Assembly (NCBI RefSeq): GCF_003429665.1
Contig: NZ_QUWK01000002.1
Location: 200,990-264,989, forward strand
Reading direction: 5' to 3'
DNA length: 64,000 nt
Source of the DNA: Sphaerochaeta halotolerans
GTDB taxonomy: Bacteria; Spirochaetota; Spirochaetia; Sphaerochaetales; Sphaerochaetaceae
In this document: positions 25,423 through 33,158 of the stretch, one piece after another
Position numbering within the stretch: position 1 is the first letter of the stretch
Layout: every line of letters begins with the position of its first letter
Translations under genes and position numbers: made by a program
Notes under the pieces: generated by a model
Told to the model about the DNA's origin: nothing
What the model saw: only the letters and a program-made list of their open reading frames with translations
The model's database searches: none

Positions 25423-25449
25423 TATAAATTCGTAAAATACGAATTTATA
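25423..25449. promoter_or_regulatory. 12-bp perfect inverted repeat before the ATPase gene
   Basis: TATAAATTCGTA (25423-25434), AAA spacer, TACGAATTTATA (25438-25449). It is immediately upstream of the ATPase SD on the minus strand. It could be an operator for autoregulation or a hairpin in the 5' leader. Confidence 0.6.
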
Positions 25450-25514
25450 ATAACTCAAGAGTTTGTGATATGCAAGAGTTGGTTCTCCTTTTTAAGAATT
25501 AGCTACCTCTGCCA

Positions 25515-25587
25515 AGTGAAGAGAGGGGCCCCCGACCGCTTGCTAGCAGAGCTCAGATGCCCAGCCGGTTAGCTCCCTCTCTTCACT
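25515..25587. other. Large structured inverted repeat, possible ncRNA or mobile-element scar
   Basis: A perfect 13-bp pair AGTGAAGAGAGGG (25515-25527) / CCCTCTCTTCACT (25575-25587) encloses a GC-rich 47-nt interior. The interior has a second helix GACCG (25534-25538) / CGGTT (25566-25570) and a TGCTAGCA palindrome. Its GC content contrasts with the AT-rich surroundings. No known RNA family was recognised. Confidence 0.5.
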
Positions 25588-25966
25588 AACAAGTATGCTC
25601 ATAATACTGTGGGGAGACAACCAGTCCTATATGAAGGTTATGATATAAGTAATTACAATATATAATTATAAATAGATTAAGCAATGATGAGAAAACACAT
25701 TTCTTCACAGACGGGAGTATGTCCTTTCTGTGCAATCATGGTACTGATGTACCAACAATGCAAATCCTTCTGGGGTTCGGTGTATTCGATTGGTAAGGTA
25801 ATGCAAGCTTCTTCTACACTCAATAAGGTGAGGGACGAGGTGAAGCAGTTGTTGATTGCCCTTGGAGCTTTCTCGTTCCTGCCTCAACAGGATACATGCG
25901 ATTTTTCTCATTCATTTTGCTTTTTCCTGCAACCTTCAGTATCATACAGGCAGGAGGAACTTCTTT
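25588..25966. other. Intergenic stretch without a supportable gene
   Basis: AT-rich at 25600-25680. A 96-codon plus-strand open frame from 25684 has no SD, no recognisable motif and runs through the promoter of the next gene, so it is not called. The right end holds the promoter at 25917-25945. Confidence 0.5.
25917..25945 (+). promoter_or_regulatory. Promoter of the 116-residue protein and FNR-like gene
   Basis: TTGCTT (25917-25922), 17-bp spacer, TATCAT (25940-25945). The start point near 25952 leaves a short leader containing the AGGAGG SD of the gene at 25967. Confidence 0.5.
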
Positions 25967-26317
25967 ATGGATGATCTACTGGCGAGATATACAAGCTTGG
26001 CTCCTGAAGCAAGTGAAGCCCAGATTGAGAAGACTGCCCAGGACTTGGAACGGCGAAATTACATGCCACCCTTGATTCTGGATGTGGAAGATTTTTATCA
26101 TCTGACGAAAGAGCGTATGCTGAGGGAGTATCATCGGGTTATGTCCCTTCCTTCAGAAAGTTCAGAGCTAAAGGCAGTGGTTGGGATTGGCGATCCTGAA
26201 GAAGTCAAAAAGAAACACCTGACCGTATTGCTTAATCAATATGAATTGCTGAGGGGACTGCGCTTAGGCGATGGAGATGCCTGGGCTACAGTCAACGAGC
26301 TGTACGAGGACGACTAA
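25967..26317 (+). CDS. Hypothetical protein, co-transcribed with the FNR-like regulator
   Basis: 116-residue acidic, largely helical protein of no family recognised here. ATG 25967 (MDDLLARY) follows a strong AGGAGG. The frame is open further upstream to 25856, but that part has no SD and low-quality residues. It ends 3 nt before the TTG start of the regulator, so the two are almost certainly one operon. No cysteine motifs or membrane segments. A regulatory or accessory role beside the FNR-like protein is only a guess. Confidence 0.7.
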   Translation: MDDLLARYTSLAPEASEAQIEKTAQDLERRNYMPPLILDVEDFYHLTKERMLREYHRVMSLPSESSELKAVVGIGDPEEVKKKHLTVLLNQYELLRGLRLGDGDAWATVNELYEDD

Positions 26318-26320
26318 GCC

Positions 26321-27019
26321 TTGGATATACATCAATGCAGCATCTGTGCAAACGGAAGTGAACCTTGTTTGCAGCATGTGCCTCTATTTCAGAATCTTGA
26401 GAGCGACCAGATCCAGGAAGTGCAACGCTTGATTAGGCAGATTGAGGTTGCCCCTGGTGCTGTATTGTTTCGTGAAGGGGATAATGCAGACAGTCTCTAT
26501 CTCATCAGGAAGGGATCACTTAAATTGGTCCGTTACGGGAGTGATGGATCAGAGTATATTCTCGACACGCTCTTTCCTGGGGATTTCTATGGAGGTGACC
26601 AGCTCTTCTTATCCAGTGTTGCCAGAGAGACCGGTGTAGCAACCGAACCCCTGGGTATCTGCATGATCAAGGCAAAGGAGCTTCAGCATTTGATCCTTCA
26701 AAAACCTGCGATTGCCTTGAAAACCATGACCTACTTGAATGCCAAGCTCGACCAGTACCGCCTGCAAGTTGAGATGCTTTCCACCTCTGACGTACAGAAA
26801 CGTATCTGCATGTACCTGATTGAGCGATATCGAAAAACCGGGAGTACCTCATTGCATCTTACCCAGGATGACATTGGGAGTGCACTGCATCTCACCAAGG
26901 AGACCGTGAACAGAAAGCTCTCCTCTTTGAAAGAGGAAGGAATCCTTCGTGTGGAAGGGAAGGGGAAGCTCCTCATTCTTGATATGGCCAAATTGGAAGC
27001 AATCTCCTTTGAAAGTTGA
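26321..27019 (+). CDS. Crp/Fnr family regulator with FNR-like cysteine pattern
   Basis: 232 residues. A cyclic-nucleotide-binding-type sensor domain (about 23-145) is followed by a helix-turn-helix (LTQDDIGSALHLTKETVNRKL, about 181-201). Cysteines C6, C9, C16 and C114 closely mirror the C20, C23, C29 and C122 ligands of the E. coli FNR [4Fe-4S] cluster, so an oxygen- or NO-sensing cluster is likely. TTG start at 26321, with GAGG upstream. RIC and a flavodiiron protein follow, fitting control of O2/NO detoxification. HcpR-like function is an alternative. Confidence 0.88.
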   Translation: MDIHQCSICANGSEPCLQHVPLFQNLESDQIQEVQRLIRQIEVAPGAVLFREGDNADSLYLIRKGSLKLVRYGSDGSEYILDTLFPGDFYGGDQLFLSSVARETGVATEPLGICMIKAKELQHLILQKPAIALKTMTYLNAKLDQYRLQVEMLSTSDVQKRICMYLIERYRKTGSTSLHLTQDDIGSALHLTKETVNRKLSSLKEEGILRVEGKGKLLILDMAKLEAISFES

Positions 27020-27041
27020 TTCCCCAACGGAGCGAGAGGAA

Positions 27042-27166
27042 AGGAACCATCATGATGGTTCCTCTCTGGAGCGAGTGCAGGGAAAGCAAGGTGAGATACC
27101 CCGTCCCTTGGGCGGAAAAGGAGGCAATGCCTCCTGGATTCAGGGCTTGCCCTGAGGTATTGATAC
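27042..27166. repeat. Run of consecutive hairpins between the fnr-like and ric genes
   Basis: Five palindromes occur in about 125 nt: a 22-nt perfect palindrome at 27042-27063 centred on CATG; a bulged CCGTCCC-TT-GGGCGG; GGAGGC-AAT-GCCTCC; TCAGGGC-TT-GCCCTGA at 27140-27155; and GGTAT-TG-ATACC at 27156-27167. The first is flanked by direct GGAGCGAG copies (27029-27036, 27068-27075). The first hairpin may terminate the fnr-like operon. The whole looks like a small palindromic repeat element. Confidence 0.55.
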
Positions 27167-27174
27167 CTTTCATT
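27145..27174. repeat. 30-nt dispersed repeat, copy 1
   Basis: 29 of 30 bases match 36876-36905; the single difference is A versus G at 27155/36886. It contains GGTATTGATACC and forms the right end of the hairpin run. Confidence 0.75.
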
Positions 27175-27241
27175 TGAATCATAGTTAGATACTTGATGCT
27201 CCTGTACACTATGCATGAAACAAAGAAATAAGGAGCACAAA

Positions 27242-27928
27242 ATGCAAAACATCAAACTATCAGAGCTGGTAAAAAATCATCCAGAAGCCACTATCTTTCT
27301 GAACGAACACCATATCGACTATTGTTGTAGAGGAGATCACTTCCTGTATGAATCACTTGAGGAACAGGGGTATGAAATTGAGCCATTCCTTGAGGAATTG
27401 GAAGCGTTCACTACAGAACAGAAAGAGAAACACAGTGCGGTAATTGCAGACGATGTATACATGATGGGAGTGCATGACCTCATCACTCATCTCGAAGCAA
27501 CCCACCATAAGGATGAGAGAGCCTTGCTCTCTTCCATCGATGGGAACCTGCTTGCCTTGCTTTCCGCTCACTATGCACGCCATAAGGATGAACTGCGGGA
27601 AGTCTATACCCTCTTCAGTACCCTTCGCTCAGAACTTATGCTACACTTTGCGCAAGAGGAAGTGGAAGTGTTCCCCCTGATGCAGAGAGAAGCAACAAAA
27701 AAAGCTTATGAAAAGGTTGTCTCGCTGGAATCAGATCATGAGGCAGCCGGTGATTTGATCAAGCGCTTGATCAAGGCAACTCATGACTTTACAGCACCTG
27801 TTGATGGTTGTGCTACCTATAGAGCTACCTATGCTCTATTAAAGCAGCTGGTAGAGGATATATTCTTGCACATCTACAAAGAGAACAGCATCCTGTTTCC
27901 AATGTATGCAGAAGGAGTGAATGCATGA
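27242..27928 (+). CDS. ric: Iron-sulfur cluster repair protein RIC (ScdA/YtfE)
   Basis: 228-residue di-iron protein that repairs iron-sulfur clusters damaged by NO or oxidants. The N-terminal ScdA domain has PEATIFLNEHHIDYCCRGD. A hemerythrin-like domain follows, with the expected His and Glu ligands in LEATHH, LSAHYARHKDEL, HFAQEEVEVFP, SDHEAAG and HIYKENSILFP. ATG 27242 with AAGGAG is preferred over the upstream in-frame start at 27215. The stop overlaps the flavodiiron gene start by 4 nt. Confidence 0.93.
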   Translation: MQNIKLSELVKNHPEATIFLNEHHIDYCCRGDHFLYESLEEQGYEIEPFLEELEAFTTEQKEKHSAVIADDVYMMGVHDLITHLEATHHKDERALLSSIDGNLLALLSAHYARHKDELREVYTLFSTLRSELMLHFAQEEVEVFPLMQREATKKAYEKVVSLESDHEAAGDLIKRLIKATHDFTAPVDGCATYRATYALLKQLVEDIFLHIYKENSILFPMYAEGVNA

Positions 27929-29112
27929 AGCGACTGGTGAAGAACAATGTTTCGTGGATTGGTAAAATTGATTGGGAATTGAAGAAGTTTCATGGTGATG
28001 ATTATTCAGTCAATCATGGATCTAGCCAGAACGCATACCTCATTGAAGAGGGAAAGACAGTTCTCATCGATACTATCTGGAAACCTTATGACAAACAGTT
28101 TAGGGAGAATCTTGAGAAGGAGATCAACCTGGATAAGCTTGACTTCATCGTTGTCAATCATGGAGAGGTTGATCATAGTGGTGCGCTTCCGTATCTCATG
28201 GAAAAAGTACCCAACCTGCCGATTTACTGCACTGCTAATGCAATCAAATCCCTTGTAGGGCAGTACCACCACCCTGAGTGGAATTTTAAGGTCGTAAAGA
28301 CAGGTGACAGTGTAGACATCGGGAACGGCAAGCAGTTGGTATTCGTGGAGATGAGGATGCTGCATTGGCCGGACAGTATGGCAACCTATTTGACTGGTGA
28401 TAACATTCTCTTCTCAAATGACGCATTTGGGCAGCATTATGCAGTGGAGGAACTCTTCAATGACAAGGCCGACCAGTGTCTGCTTTGGAATGAGGCGATG
28501 AAGTATTACGCAAATATTCTCAATCCATTTTCTCCTCTGGTGGCTCGAAAGATTGAAGAAATTGTGGCACTGAACCTTCCTATCGACATCATAGCACCAA
28601 GCCATGGCGCCATCTGGCGCGATGACCCGCTCCAGATTGTGAACGCATATGCTGCCTGGGCTGACTCCTATCAGGAGAATCAGATTACCATCGTCTATGA
28701 CACCATGTGGGACGGAACGAAACAGCTTGCGCATGCCCTGGCAGGAGAGATTCATGCTCTCGATGGCGATACGGTGGTAAAGGTGTTCAGCATCAGCCAG
28801 ACAAACAAGAATGACATCATGACTGAGGTGTTTAAATCAAAAGCCATAGCGTTGGGTTCTCCCACCGTTGGCAAGTCGATCCTTTCCTCAGTCAGTGGTT
28901 GGCTCCACTTCCTCTCTGAGCTGCAGTTCAAGAAGAAGCAGGCTGCAGTATTTGGTTGCTATGGCTGGAGTGGAGAAGGGGTAGGTATCCTGCGTGAGGA
29001 ACTTTCGAAGGCAGGTTTCGCTGTTGTGGAACCAGAGATGAAGGTGAATTGGAACCCAACTGAGGAACACCTTTCAGGGATGAAGGGCATCGCTGAAGCA
29101 CTCTGTACATAA
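27925..29112 (+). CDS. fprA: Flavodiiron protein, FprA type (O2/NO reductase)
   Basis: 395 residues. An N-terminal metallo-beta-lactamase-like di-iron domain carries the ligand motif HGEVDH, then SNDAFGQHYA and SHGAIW. A C-terminal flavodoxin domain begins with the FMN loop YDTMWDGTKQLAHAL. It reduces O2 to water or NO to N2O, protecting an anaerobe. The length excludes an extra rubredoxin domain, so a separate electron donor is needed. Four-nucleotide overlap with ric shows co-translation. Confidence 0.95.
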   Translation: MKRLVKNNVSWIGKIDWELKKFHGDDYSVNHGSSQNAYLIEEGKTVLIDTIWKPYDKQFRENLEKEINLDKLDFIVVNHGEVDHSGALPYLMEKVPNLPIYCTANAIKSLVGQYHHPEWNFKVVKTGDSVDIGNGKQLVFVEMRMLHWPDSMATYLTGDNILFSNDAFGQHYAVEELFNDKADQCLLWNEAMKYYANILNPFSPLVARKIEEIVALNLPIDIIAPSHGAIWRDDPLQIVNAYAAWADSYQENQITIVYDTMWDGTKQLAHALAGEIHALDGDTVVKVFSISQTNKNDIMTEVFKSKAIALGSPTVGKSILSSVSGWLHFLSELQFKKKQAAVFGCYGWSGEGVGILREELSKAGFAVVEPEMKVNWNPTEEHLSGMKGIAEALCT

Positions 29113-29120
29113 AGCCAGTT

Positions 29121-29138
29121 TTTGCTCGATTGCCCAAA
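29121..29138. repeat. 18-nt repeat, copy 1
   Basis: TTTGCTCGATTGCCCAAA, identical to 35579-35596. It lies 9 nt after the fprA stop. Confidence 0.6.
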
Positions 29139-29151
29139 GAAAGATACTACC

Positions 29152-29183
29152 TTGGCTGTAATCTATTACAATTGCAGTATAAT
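29152..29183 (+). promoter_or_regulatory. Promoter of the two-component system
   Basis: A perfect -10 TATAAT (29178-29183) is paired with a poor -35 TTGGCT (29152-29157, spacer 20). Transcription would start about 10 nt before the GTG start of the kinase. Confidence 0.45.
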
Positions 29184-29199
29184 GTAGTAATCTATCATT

Positions 29200-30657
29200 G
29201 TGACTATTCAAAAACGTTTGTATCTGTCGAATATCTTGATGATTATTGTTCCTGTAGGTATTACCATCGTAACGGCTTTCATTTGTCTGCTCGTTCTGTG
29301 GACGGTTTTAGGACGAACAACCGGGTTGGGGTTCGGCGATAGTGAAAGCTTCCAAGAGGCTCAGGGCACCATTGCGTTTGCAGTAGAGGAAATCTTGGAG
29401 TCCAACCCAGAGGACCAGGTTAAGCAACTGCATTCCATAAGTCGCTTACTCGATGATGCCTCCATGTCAGTCACCATTCTGGAGGATGGCAAGCTGCTGT
29501 ACCAATATGGGGAGAACAGCAGCAAGGATTCGCTATTGATTACTGCTGTGGAAGCAATGGGGGAGGGTGGTTTTCTTTCCACCACCGACCGTAGCCTCTT
29601 TGCCGATACCCTTATCTCAAATGGAAAGACATACCAGCTCTATTTATTCAGCACTCCCAGACGGTATGCATATACTACGTTGAAAGCAGTCTTCGCCTTG
29701 TCGTTATTGATCTTGGCGGCTGTTATAGTGCTCTCGGTGTATGCAACCAACTTTTTTTTGACTAAATTCGTATTCCAGAAAATCAATACGCCGCTGAATA
29801 TCCTTATTGATGGTGTTCACCAGATTCGTGATGGTAATCTTTCCTATCGTATCGTCTACGAAGGGGATGACGAATTTGCCGCCATTTGTACCGACTTCAA
29901 TGAGATGGCTGTAAAGCTCAAGCATTCTGTGGAACAGGCACGACTGCATGAAGAAAGCCACAAAGCGTTAGTTGCAGAACTCTCACATGACCTGCGTTCT
30001 CCTTTAACTTCAATCCAAGCCTATGTATCCGGCTTGCTGGATGGTATTGCTCCCACCGAGGAGACGCGACAACGGTATCTTCTCACCATTCAGAAAAAGG
30101 CTGAGGAAATCCAACATCTCGTATCTCAAATGCTTCTATTCTCAAAAATGGAATTGGATGAGTATCCTCTGCATCTTGAAACGACCGATTTGAAGCGATA
30201 TCTGCTTCTGTTCTTTAGTGAAGCTCAACCTGAATATGCAGCTCAAGGGCTTGCCATCACCTATGAGCTTTGCGACGCACAGGTTACGGTCGACCGGGCC
30301 GCACTACATCGCGTCCTGGTCAATATTCTGGACAACAGCGTCAAGTACAAAACAAAGGAGCAAGGGAGGATGCATGTCGTCTTGTCCGATAGAGGCGACA
30401 ACTTCCAATTGAGCATGACCGATGATGGCCCGGGAGTCACTCCCCATTCCCTTCCCAAACTGTTTGATCTGTTTTATCGTGAGAGTGTTTCACGGCGAGA
30501 TCCCCAGTTGGGGAGTGGCCTAGGATTGGCCATTGCTGCGAAGATCATAGAACGGATGGGAGGGATGATACGGGCAGAACTTGCTTCTCCCCAAGGGTTG
30601 TCCCTGCTCATCCATCTACCGAAGGAAACCGTACATGTACCAAATACTGATCGTTGA
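29200..30657 (+). CDS. Sensor histidine kinase
   Basis: 485 residues with two membrane segments (about 10-35 and 165-190) enclosing an extracytoplasmic sensor of ~130 residues with no recognised fold. A HAMP linker (about 190-245), a HisKA domain with H263 in ELSHDLRSPLTSI and a HATPase_c domain (NILDNSVKYK, DDGPGV, GSGLGLAIAAKI) follow. GTG 29200 gives a basic start before TM1. No SD is visible and the predicted leader is about 10 nt. It overlaps the regulator gene by 20 nt. Confidence 0.92.
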   Translation: MTIQKRLYLSNILMIIVPVGITIVTAFICLLVLWTVLGRTTGLGFGDSESFQEAQGTIAFAVEEILESNPEDQVKQLHSISRLLDDASMSVTILEDGKLLYQYGENSSKDSLLITAVEAMGEGGFLSTTDRSLFADTLISNGKTYQLYLFSTPRRYAYTTLKAVFALSLLILAAVIVLSVYATNFFLTKFVFQKINTPLNILIDGVHQIRDGNLSYRIVYEGDDEFAAICTDFNEMAVKLKHSVEQARLHEESHKALVAELSHDLRSPLTSIQAYVSGLLDGIAPTEETRQRYLLTIQKKAEEIQHLVSQMLLFSKMELDEYPLHLETTDLKRYLLLFFSEAQPEYAAQGLAITYELCDAQVTVDRAALHRVLVNILDNSVKYKTKEQGRMHVVLSDRGDNFQLSMTDDGPGVTPHSLPKLFDLFYRESVSRRDPQLGSGLGLAIAAKIIERMGGMIRAELASPQGLSLLIHLPKETVHVPNTDR

Positions 30658-31327
30658 AGATGACCCGTCAATTGCCACCATCATTGAAGAATACTTGAGA
30701 TTCGAAGGGTTTTCCGTCACCATCGCCTCCGAGGGCCCAGCCGGCTTAGCCCAAGGGTTGAGTGGAATGTTCAATCTCATCCTCCTGGATGTAATGCTTC
30801 CAGGTATGGATGGGTTTACCGTCTGCCAAAAGCTCCGTGAAAACTTGGATGTCCCTATTCTCATGGTTTCAGCCAGGCAGGAGGATATCGATAAAATCAA
30901 GGCATTAGGTCTTGGTGCTGATGACTACATCGAAAAACCCTTTACCCCCAGTGTCCTGATTGCGAAGATCAAGGCCCATATCATCCGCTACGAACGACTG
31001 AAAAATACCACCAAACGTACCGCCCGTATCAGCATGGGTGATATCATCATTGATACCGACACCCATCGAGTGTTCCTTGAGAATCAGGAAATAGAACTGA
31101 AGAACAAGGAATATGAACTATTGCTCTTCTTTATGCTTCATCCAGGTTCGGTTTTCAGCCGTGAATCCTTGTATGAAGAAATCTGGGGTATGGATTCAAT
31201 GGGAGACAACACCACTGTAGCGGTACATATCAATCGGTTACGGGAAAAAATTGAGAAAGATCCCTCCAGCCCCCGCTATATCCAAACAGTCTGGGGGGTT
31301 GGGTACCGTTTTTCCGAATTAGTTTAA
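30638..31327 (+). CDS. OmpR/PhoB-family response regulator
   Basis: 229 residues. The receiver domain has D51 in LILLDVMLPGMDGF, the acidic VEDD near the start and K in EKPFTPS. The C-terminal winged helix ends with VWGVGYRF. ATG 30638 has AAGGA upstream and lies in the last codons of the kinase gene. Targets are unknown; the glycosyltransferase cassette 73 nt downstream on the same strand is a natural candidate. Confidence 0.94.
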   Translation, partial: YQILIVEDDPSIATIIEEYLRFEGFSVTIASEGPAGLAQGLSGMFNLILLDVMLPGMDGFTVCQKLRENLDVPILMVSARQEDIDKIKALGLGADDYIEKPFTPSVLIAKIKAHIIRYERLKNTTKRTARISMGDIIIDTDTHRVFLENQEIELKNKEYELLLFFMLHPGSVFSRESLYEEIWGMDSMGDNTTVAVHINRLREKIEKDPSSPRYIQTVWGVGYRFSELV

Positions 31328-31400
31328 ACTTTTGTTAACATTACCACAAAGATAATTAATATTTATCTGCCAAAGTACGGGTGTACAAAGGAGTAGACCC

Positions 31401-32576
31401 ATGAGAATATTGCTTACATCAGATGTGTACAAACCAACCACGAATGGGGTCGTTACTTCCTTGGTAAATCTACAGGAAGGCCTGACCCAATTAGGACATG
31501 AGGTGCGAATCCTCACCCTGTCGGAGTCGCATACAACTTATTATAAGGATGGAGTCTGGTATCTTGGCTCCTTGAATTTAAGTACGATTTATCCGGGGAC
31601 CCGTGTGAGAGGCGCTCTTGCTCGGGGGTCATTGAAGGACTTGATTGCCTGGAAACCAGATGTGGTACACTCGCAAAGTGAGTTCAGTACCTTTATACTT
31701 GCAAAGCGAATCGCCCATGCGGTGGGAGCGCCCTTGGTGCATACCTATCATACCCTCTATGAGGATTACACCACCTATTTTTCACCTAATAAGCGGATGG
31801 GGCAAATTATGGCACAGCTATTCTCTATGCATGTTCTTGCCAAGACTGATGCCGTCATTGCACCGACTTCCAAGATTGAGCGATTGCTTCTTTCCTATGG
31901 TGTCGAAAAGTTGATTAAAGTAATTCCCTCCGGCATCGATCTTTCCAAGTTTGCCCCCACTAGTGTAGAAGATGATGCTACAAGCAGGTTGAGAGAGCAG
32001 TTGGGCATACCCAAGGATACCCAGGTGATTGTGTATGTAGGTCGGTTGGCCAAAGAGAAGAACATCGATGAATTGATTTCCAATTTTTCAACAATCGCCA
32101 ACAACAATAGAATGTTGCTTCTTGTTGGAGATGGACCAGAGCGGCCTATGTTGGAAGAACAGGTACGAACACTAGGGCTTGGGAAGCACGTCATATTCGC
32201 CGGCATGCAGAAGCAAGAAGATATTCCTTCCTTCTACCGATTGGGTACCGTCTTCTGCAGTGCATCCACCAGTGAAACCCAGGGGCTCACCTATGTAGAG
32301 GCCTTGGCATCGGGAATACCCGTCCTTTGTCGCAAGGATGACTGTCTCGATGATTTGGTACGGGATGGGATCAACGGGTGGCAGTATCGTACTCAAACCG
32401 AATACCAGCAATATCTTGAACGATTGTTAGCTAATCAAGAGTTACAGCAACGGCTTTCGGTTGATGCCCTTTCCTCCAGTACCCGGTATGACCGAATGGT
32501 GTTCGCACAGTCTGTAGCCGCTGTGTATGAAGCATTGGTCAACAGCCGCGCCAACGTGAGCAGGATATCAGCATGA
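31401..32576 (+). CDS. GT4 glycosyltransferase (diacylglycerol glucosyltransferase-like)
   Basis: 391 residues, GT-B fold, retaining GT4 family. The N-terminus ILLTSDVYKPTTNGVVTSL and HTYHTLYEDYTTYF resemble membrane-associated 1,2-diacylglycerol 3-glucosyltransferases. The donor site shows YVGRLAKEKNID, VGDGPE and ETQGLTYVEALASG with the EX7E glutamates. ATG 31401 follows AAGGAG. Glycolipid synthesis is inferred from similarity in outline and from the neighbouring lipid-type genes; other sugar acceptors remain possible. Confidence 0.88.
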   Translation: MRILLTSDVYKPTTNGVVTSLVNLQEGLTQLGHEVRILTLSESHTTYYKDGVWYLGSLNLSTIYPGTRVRGALARGSLKDLIAWKPDVVHSQSEFSTFILAKRIAHAVGAPLVHTYHTLYEDYTTYFSPNKRMGQIMAQLFSMHVLAKTDAVIAPTSKIERLLLSYGVEKLIKVIPSGIDLSKFAPTSVEDDATSRLREQLGIPKDTQVIVYVGRLAKEKNIDELISNFSTIANNNRMLLLVGDGPERPMLEEQVRTLGLGKHVIFAGMQKQEDIPSFYRLGTVFCSASTSETQGLTYVEALASGIPVLCRKDDCLDDLVRDGINGWQYRTQTEYQQYLERLLANQELQQRLSVDALSSSTRYDRMVFAQSVAAVYEALVNSRANVSRISA

Positions 32577-33154
32577 CGAAAAAAATTATCAATATCCTCA
32601 CCATTGTCGGCCTTGTGGCCAGCGTGGGGTATGGCATCTATGTATGGAAGATTGGAGTGCTCACTTCCTTGGATTCTCTGCGCACCTATATTGCAGGATT
32701 CGGAGCTTGGTCAGCCCTCTTCTTTGTGGCGTTCCAGGCTATCCAAGTGGTGCTTCCCATCCTTCCCGGCGGCCTTGGCTGTCTGGTCGGGGTACTGGCC
32801 TTCGGAGTATGGAAAGGGTTGGTCTACAATTATGTGGGCATTATCGCCGGTTCCTTGGCTGCTTTCGCCTTGTCCCGTTACTATGGAAGGCCCTTGCTCT
32901 ACCGGTTCTTCTCTACTCCCCTGATTCAGAAATATGACCAGTGGATGCAAAAGAAAGGACGGTTTACCCGCTGGCTCTCCATTCTTATATTCTTTCCGGT
33001 TGCACCGGATGACTACCTCTGTTTCCTTGCAGGGACCACTACCATTTCTTGGCGTTCTTTCACCACTATCATCGTACTGGGGAAACCCTTCTCCATCGCA
33101 TTGTACAGCCTTGGACTTACAACCCTGTTCACGCATCTCATTCCATGGACTTAG
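32573..33154 (+). CDS. TVP38/TMEM64 (VTT/DedA-like) membrane protein
   Basis: 193-residue membrane protein with about five hydrophobic segments. The family segment GGLGCLVGVLAFGVWKG and the later FFPVAPDDYLCFLAGTT, with its conserved Pro and Asp, are visible. VTT-domain proteins are implicated in lipid scrambling or transport. The start overlaps the GT4 stop by 4 nt. Its position between two glycosyltransferases suggests moving a glycolipid or lipid carrier across the membrane (inference). Confidence 0.87.
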   Translation: MTKKIINILTIVGLVASVGYGIYVWKIGVLTSLDSLRTYIAGFGAWSALFFVAFQAIQVVLPILPGGLGCLVGVLAFGVWKGLVYNYVGIIAGSLAAFALSRYYGRPLLYRFFSTPLIQKYDQWMQKKGRFTRWLSILIFFPVAPDDYLCFLAGTTTISWRSFTTIIVLGKPFSIALYSLGLTTLFTHLIPWT

Positions 33155-33158
33155 GATT

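Noticed and set aside
23632-25684. Integrative element with tRNA-Phe as attachment site
   Set aside because: No integrase gene and no direct repeat of the tRNA 3' end was found to the right; only composition and content suggest acquisition.
25684-25974. 96-codon plus-strand frame before the FNR operon
   Set aside because: No SD, cysteine/phenylalanine-rich random-looking sequence, and it overlaps the promoter and SD of the 116-residue gene.
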